Below, in pieces: positions 60,235 to 64,000 of a stretch of DNA of 64,000 nucleotides. Position 1 is the stretch's first letter. Each line of letters begins with the position of its first letter. The notes beneath the pieces were generated by a model that saw nothing but the letters and a program-made list of their open reading frames with translations, ran no database searches and was not told the origin of the DNA. The translations under genes were made by a program, and so were the position numbers. This DNA comes from Bradyrhizobium sp. CCBAU 051011 (GTDB lineage Bacteria > Pseudomonadota > Alphaproteobacteria > Rhizobiales > Xanthobacteraceae), in the NCBI RefSeq assembly GCF_009930815.1, contig NZ_CP022222.1:3576501-3640500 (forward strand), given 5' to 3'.

Positions 60235-60699
60235 ATGATTGATATTGACAAGATAGACCGCAGAATCCTCTCAATTCTTCAGGCGGATGGCCGTATCGCC
60301 AACGTCGAGCTGGCCGAGCGGATCGGGCTCTCGCCGACGTCGATCGGCGAGCGGCTCAAACGGCTGCAGCGCGACGGCTTTGTCGAAGGCTACGGCGCCC
60401 GGCTCAATCCGCATCGACTGGGGTTGGGCTTGCTCGTGTTCGTCGAGGTGATGCTCGACAAGACCACGCCCGATGTCTTCGAACGGTTTGCCAAGGCCGT
60501 GCAGACCGCGCCCGAAGTGCTGGAGTGCCACATGGTGGCGGGCGGCTTCGACTATCTGGTCAAGGCCCGGGTCGCCGACATGACGGCCTACCGCCGGTTC
60601 CTCGGCGAAAGCCTGCTGGCGCTGCCGGGCGTGCGCGAGACGCGGACTTACGCCGTGATGGAAGAGGTCAAGCGCGACGCCCCGCTGCCGGTCGGTTAG
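60235..60699 (+). CDS. Lrp/AsnC family regulator, likely PutR
   Basis: A 154-residue Lrp-type regulator. The N-terminal HTH is IDRRILSILQADGRIANVELAERIGLSPTSIGERLKRLQRDGFVEGY (about residues 7-53). The C-terminal RAM domain (LLVFVEVMLDKTTPD; VTAPEVLECHMVAGGFDYLVKA) binds an amino acid. Divergent placement from putA matches the proline-responsive activators of putA in other alphaproteobacteria. Confidence 0.93.
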   Translation: MIDIDKIDRRILSILQADGRIANVELAERIGLSPTSIGERLKRLQRDGFVEGYGARLNPHRLGLGLLVFVEVMLDKTTPDVFERFAKAVQTAPEVLECHMVAGGFDYLVKARVADMTAYRRFLGESLLALPGVRETRTYAVMEEVKRDAPLPVG

Positions 60700-60857
60700 C
60701 GCCGCCTCTCCGACCCCCCGGCGCGGAACAACTGGCGCACGGACAACACAGCAAGCGGAATTTCCGCGGCGCAGTCCCCAGATCGCAGCCTTGCTTGTTG
60801 GCAGTGCGCGGGAGCCGCGCTAATCGTCACGAACGCCGTCGCTTGGGAACTGCGGGA

Positions 60858-61520
60858 ATGATGAGAGACGCCGCTCTGCCGATATGGGGACGCCTCACGC
60901 GGAACGGCCTTGCGGCCGCGCTTGTCGCTTTTGTCGCTGCGCTGTTTGCAGCGCCGCCGGCGCGAGCGATCGAGATGAGTGCCGAAGTCGCCAACCTCTA
61001 TAGCTCGGTTTCGATCTATCCGCCGTCCGCCACCTCCATGACCGTCTGCTACGGCTTCGTCTGCCGCCGCCGCGAGATTCTTGATTTCACGGCCGGCGAC
61101 CGCAGCGCGCTGACCCAGATTATGGCGGCGGGCCGCGCCTCAGCCGCGGCCGAGCGCGCCGCGATTCAGAAGGCGGTGGTGTGGTTTGATCGCCGCATGG
61201 GGCCGATCCTTGGCACCAACAAGCGCGTGGCGAAAGCGGACTTTCGCTACTTCGACGACAAGCACAATTACGATTGCTGGGACACCACGCGCAACACCAC
61301 CAGCCTGCTCCTGGTGCTGCGGGAGTGGGGCCTGCTGAAGCATCACGCGATCGGCGATCCGCGCTATCGCGGCAATACGCTGGTATTGCAGACGCCGCAC
61401 AACACCGCGGTGCTGGTCGATCGCGTCACCAAGGTCGAATGGGTCGTCGACCTCTGGCCGCGCGGCTATCTGCAGCCACCGGACGTGATGACGGTCCAGA
61501 AGTGGGTTACGGAAGATTGA
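60858..61520 (+). CDS. Secreted protein with a possible Cys-His-Asp catalytic triad
   Basis: A 220-residue exported protein; the ATG at 60858 is doubled (MMRDAALPIWG) and GCGGGAA precedes it. A signal peptide ends near APPARA (residue 36). The family is not one I know by name. Ordered Cys (NYDCWDTTRNTTSLL), His (TPHNTAVLVD) and Asp (WVVDLWPRGY) resemble the triad order of transglutaminase-like proteases. An activity on peptides or peptidoglycan is only suggested. Confidence 0.75.
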   Translation: MMRDAALPIWGRLTRNGLAAALVAFVAALFAAPPARAIEMSAEVANLYSSVSIYPPSATSMTVCYGFVCRRREILDFTAGDRSALTQIMAAGRASAAAERAAIQKAVVWFDRRMGPILGTNKRVAKADFRYFDDKHNYDCWDTTRNTTSLLLVLREWGLLKHHAIGDPRYRGNTLVLQTPHNTAVLVDRVTKVEWVVDLWPRGYLQPPDVMTVQKWVTED

Positions 61521-61666
61521 GCGGCCGGATTTGGCGCAACGACTTGCCATCGCGCGTGCAGAAGCGGTGCCCGCTCCGCCGAACGCTCACAGTTTTCGAG
61601 AAATTTTTTAAGCCCAACTCCCGGATCTAACTCCGAGAGCGTGCCGTTGCCGGTTGCGCCTGCGCG

Positions 61667-61867
61667 CTAAACCTTGAGGTTCTCGGCCGAAGTCTTGCCG
61701 CGGTTGGCGATCTCTTCGTACTCGACGGTCTGCCCTTCATTGAGGGTCGAAAGCCCGGCTTTCTCAACTGCCGAAATATGAACGAACACGTCCTTGCCGC
61801 CGCTCGAGGGCTGGATAAATCCGTAGCCCTTTGTCGGATTGAACCACTTCACCGTACCCTTAGCCAT
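61667..61867 (-). CDS. cspA: Cold shock protein
   Basis: A 66-residue CSD protein. RNP1 (KGYGFIQP) and RNP2 (VFVHISAVE) are both present. It binds single-stranded RNA and DNA as an RNA chaperone. The 5' region 61868-62070 has no gene and probably holds its leader and promoter. Housekeeping. Confidence 0.97.
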   Translation of the reverse strand: MAKGTVKWFNPTKGYGFIQPSSGGKDVFVHISAVEKAGLSTLNEGQTVEYEEIANRGKTSAENLKV

Positions 61868-62066
61868 TCACGTCGTCTCCGCGGAATCAAAAAAATATAC
61901 GAGCCGCCGGTCCCCGCACTAACCGGCATGCCCGCAGCATCAGGATACGCGGGTTAGGGCGGGCTGGGTAGCGCAAACGGACCGGCCGATTCGGCGAAAA
62001 AGCCCCCATTCGCCGCCGATTTCCGCCGTTTTGCCGATTTCCGCGCTCATTTGGGCCGATCGATGC

Positions 62067-62095
62067 GAAAACCCCGGCCGCGCGAGCGGCCGGGG
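62067..62095 (-). terminator. Rho-independent terminator of the His/Gly-rich protein gene
   Basis: On the minus strand CCCCGGCCGC-TCGC-GCGGCCGGGG is followed by TTTTC, a perfect 10-bp GC-rich stem just 28 bases after the stop of the gene at 62124. Confidence 0.88.
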
Positions 62096-62123
62096 CTTTG
62101 CGGACTGAACGGCTGCGGCCGGA

Positions 62124-62375
62124 TCAGTAGCAGACGTTCACCGTGCGCCAGCGGAAGCCGAACGGCGTCATCACCCGGCGGGTCACGTAGCAGCCTCCAT
62201 AGCCATAGCCGCCACCGATCAGGCCGATGCTGATGCCATGACCATGGCCGTGGCCAAAGTGATGGTGGTGATGGTGATGCGGCCAGAACCCGCCCGCCGA
62301 AGCGGTGTTGGGAGCCAGCGCGACGACGCCGAGGGACGCGGCGGCAACAAGGGCGAGAGTCATTTTGCGAAGCAT
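62124..62375 (-). CDS. Small secreted His/Gly-rich protein
   Basis: An 83-residue protein with a signal peptide (MLRKMTLALVAAASLGVVALAPNTASA) and a mature part with seven His in a row, then GHGHGHG and a GGGYGYGG stretch, ending in a conserved-looking CYVTRRVMTPFGFRWRTVNVCY with two Cys that may form a disulphide. A role in metal binding or at the cell surface is a guess; this style of protein is common in Bradyrhizobium. Confidence 0.85.
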   Translation of the reverse strand: MLRKMTLALVAAASLGVVALAPNTASAGGFWPHHHHHHHFGHGHGHGISIGLIGGGYGYGGCYVTRRVMTPFGFRWRTVNVCY

Positions 62376-62576
62376 GGTCGTTCTCTTTCAAATGTGCGCG
62401 GTCGACATTTCGTCTTGGCGCGGGTTTAAGTTTCAGTCTTACCCATCGCCAATCTGTCGTGTGCTTGAGAGAGCGGGTTCGAGGTTTCAGCGCCGCGTTC
62501 GCCGACAATTTTCTGAACGATTATTCAGGTGTGAAAAACATCACACACGCTTCGAACCGCTATAATTGAAGCGTTT

Positions 62577-64000
62577 TCACGCTGCCGCGCTTTGCTGTTC
62601 GTTAACCAGCGCCGACAAGGTTCGCGCATCCATTACCGTGCGCACGATCATCGGTTCGTTGCGTCCGCGAATCTCGACGTCATGCTGCGGCAACGCATCG
62701 GCGTCGAGGCCAGCCGTTGCGCGAACTTCATCGGAGATGACGGCTTCGCATGCAAGGCTCTTGGTCATGTCCTGCAGCCGCGCCGCGACATTGACGGGAT
62801 CGCCGAGCGCGGTGAACACCATGTGATCGCGATAGCCGATGTCGCCGACGATCACCTCGCCGCCATTGATGCCGATGCCGAAGCGGATCGGCTCGCGCAG
62901 ATCATGTTCGAGAAACTTGTTCAGGGCGTCGACGTTGGCGGCGATCATCGCCGCCGCCTTCAGGGCCTGACGGCAAGCGTTCTGCCGGCTGGTCGCAAGC
63001 CCAAACAGCGCCAGCATGCCGTCGCCGACGAACTGGTTCGGCCTGCCCCCGCTCTCGATCACCGCCTGCGATACCGCGCCGAGGAAGCGGTTGACGATGA
63101 AGACGGTGTCGAACGGCAGGCGCTTTTCCGCCAGCTTAGTCGAGCCGCGCATGTCCACGAACAGGCTGACGAGATAGCGCTCCTGGCCGATCCGCGTCGG
63201 GTTCGAATCGTGGTGGTCGGCGGATATCGTATGCGGCAGGAACAGCTGGAAAAACGAGAGGTCGGCCGGCGGCCGTAACTGGCAGGCGAGACGGATCGAT
63301 GGATCCGACGTGCCGACCCGGCCGAGCACGAAAGCCTCGCGCTGCGAAGGCTCTGGCAGCGCGCTGCAGTCGCCGATGATGCGGATGCGGCAGGTCGAGC
63401 AACGGGCCCGACCGCCGCAGACGCTGGCATGCGGCACGTTGTTGCGCAGGCTCGCCTCGAGCACGCTGAGGCCCTTCGGCACACGCACCGTGCGGCCGTT
63501 GCCGTAGGAGAGGTTGATCATGCCGCGGCGGCGTTCGTTGGCGGCGCGGACGCCGCGCGCCACCAGCGCGATGCCGATCAGGCCGAAATAGCCGAACAGG
63601 AAATAGTCGGTGATGCGATCGAGCTTCTGCGCCTCCGCGCGCGTGCCGATCTGGCGCTCCGACTGGGTTTCCGCCCGCCACTCGGTGCTGTCATTGTCGA
63701 TCACCATGCGCCCGCTCTGATAGAAGCCGAGCATGGAGAGCGTCGGGATCAGCACCGCCGCGGCGAGCAGGAACGGCGCGGCGCGCTTGTAGAACGCCCG
63801 CATCCGGAGCCAGAGATAGAGCCCGATGCAACCATGGACCCAGGCGATGGTCATCACTGCGAGCATCATCGGGATCCGCCATGGCGCCCAGATCCAGTAC
63901 AGGAACAGTATCTGCGGATAGAGTTTCTCGTGCCCGTAGAGCGTCTGGCCGAGCCGAACGCCGATGATGTGTGCGATGATCATCATCGGTATGCTGAGGC
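62577..64000 (-). CDS. Membrane ferredoxin-adenylate/guanylate cyclase, partial at the right edge
   Basis: At least 474 codons ending at 62577; the frame is open to the right edge, so the N-terminus is missing. Membrane helices come first (LAVMTIAWVHGCIGLYLWL; AAPFLLAAAVLIPTL; YFLFGYFGLIGIALVARG). A 2Fe-2S ferredoxin domain follows with CGGRARCSTCRI and a distal LACQL Cys. The class III cyclase domain is VSLFVDMRGSTKLAEKRLP with the metal Asp, and NQFVGDGMLALFG, FGIGINGGEVIVGDIGY and GDPVNVAARLQ. It probably makes cAMP in response to redox state. Confidence 0.92.
   Translation of the reverse strand, partial: LSIPMMIIAHIIGVRLGQTLYGHEKLYPQILFLYWIWAPWRIPMMLAVMTIAWVHGCIGLYLWLRMRAFYKRAAPFLLAAAVLIPTLSMLGFYQSGRMVIDNDSTEWRAETQSERQIGTRAEAQKLDRITDYFLFGYFGLIGIALVARGVRAANERRRGMINLSYGNGRTVRVPKGLSVLEASLRNNVPHASVCGGRARCSTCRIRIIGDCSALPEPSQREAFVLGRVGTSDPSIRLACQLRPPADLSFFQLFLPHTISADHHDSNPTRIGQERYLVSLFVDMRGSTKLAEKRLPFDTVFIVNRFLGAVSQAVIESGGRPNQFVGDGMLALFGLATSRQNACRQALKAAAMIAANVDALNKFLEHDLREPIRFGIGINGGEVIVGDIGYRDHMVFTALGDPVNVAARLQDMTKSLACEAVISDEVRATAGLDADALPQHDVEIRGRNEPMIVRTVMDARTLSALVNEQQSAAA

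Noticed and set aside
60525..60857. Upstream extension of the secreted protein gene at 60858
   Set aside because: It overlaps the Lrp-type regulator out of frame and would bury the signal peptide; the doubled ATG at 60858 is the better start.
1..64000. tRNA genes, CRISPR arrays, intact insertion sequences, integrase genes or phage modules
   Set aside because: I looked for clover-leaf T-loop motifs, evenly spaced direct repeats and transposase or integrase motifs and found only the decayed transposase tail at 50.9 kb.

Overview
The window reads as chromosomal DNA of a high-GC alphaproteobacterium, most likely Bradyrhizobium or a close relative in the Nitrobacteraceae. This is inference from gene content: a small DUF3551-type secreted protein, a type-B PutA with a divergent Lrp regulator, a lemA-ygcG operon, many CoA-dependent catabolic genes, and about 100-bp dyad-rich intergenic repeats of the kind seen in those genomes. 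I found no rRNA, tRNA, CRISPR array, intact insertion sequence or phage gene.

Region 1 (1-27.3 kb) is a catabolic block. iorBA (arylpyruvate:ferredoxin oxidoreductase) faces left. A rightward operon carries an acyl-CoA dehydrogenase, a RidA protein, a gentisate 1,2-dioxygenase, a fumarylpyruvate-hydrolase-type FAH protein, a flavin reductase, an opine-dehydrogenase-like protein and a 3-hydroxyacyl-CoA dehydrogenase. A leftward Liv-type ABC importer follows, with LivM and LivG fused. A second rightward set holds an alpha/beta hydrolase lacking its usual nucleophile, a racemase, Ohr, an Ltp2-like thiolase homologue, a DUF35-SDR fusion, a cyclase-family hydrolase and a second substrate-binding protein. 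Two divergent acyl-CoA ligases, a MarR regulator and a 4HBT thioesterase close the block. Together they suggest uptake of a carboxylic acid, CoA activation, side-chain shortening and ring cleavage through gentisate, although no ring hydroxylase is in the window. Three copies of a dyad (ATACTTTA-N4/5-TAAAC) lie upstream of transcription units in this block and are a plausible operator for the MarR protein.

Region 2 (27.4-38.4 kb) holds phosphoglucomutase, small hypothetical genes, an XRE regulator, a stand-alone YcaO protein, a BTAD/TPR regulator, a 136-residue protein with a weak nitrile-hydratase-leader-like segment, an animal-type haem peroxidase and a DHDPS-family aldolase. The YcaO-to-peroxidase stretch is the best candidate here for an undescribed peptide-modifying or redox system.

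Region 3 (38.4-50 kb) carries an FtsH homologue with a C-terminal frameshift, a divergent HtrA-like protease, an orphan molybdopterin dehydrogenase large subunit, an enoyl-CoA hydratase plus two acyl-CoA dehydrogenases, and the lemA-ygcG-TPM group with a GyrI-like gene.

Region 4 (50.2-51.1 kb) is a small scar: a decayed copy of the TPM gene's 3' end, a glutathione S-transferase missing its N-terminal half, and the decayed tail of a transposase.

Region 5 (51-64 kb) is mostly housekeeping or envelope genes: a metallo-beta-lactamase-fold hydrolase with a cNMP-binding protein, a repeat-rich membrane protein, a secreted CxxCH protein, a GST, a CoA-transferase, putA with its regulator, a secreted protein with a possible Cys-His-Asp triad, cspA, a His/Gly-rich secreted protein, and a membrane ferredoxin-adenylate cyclase that runs off the right edge.
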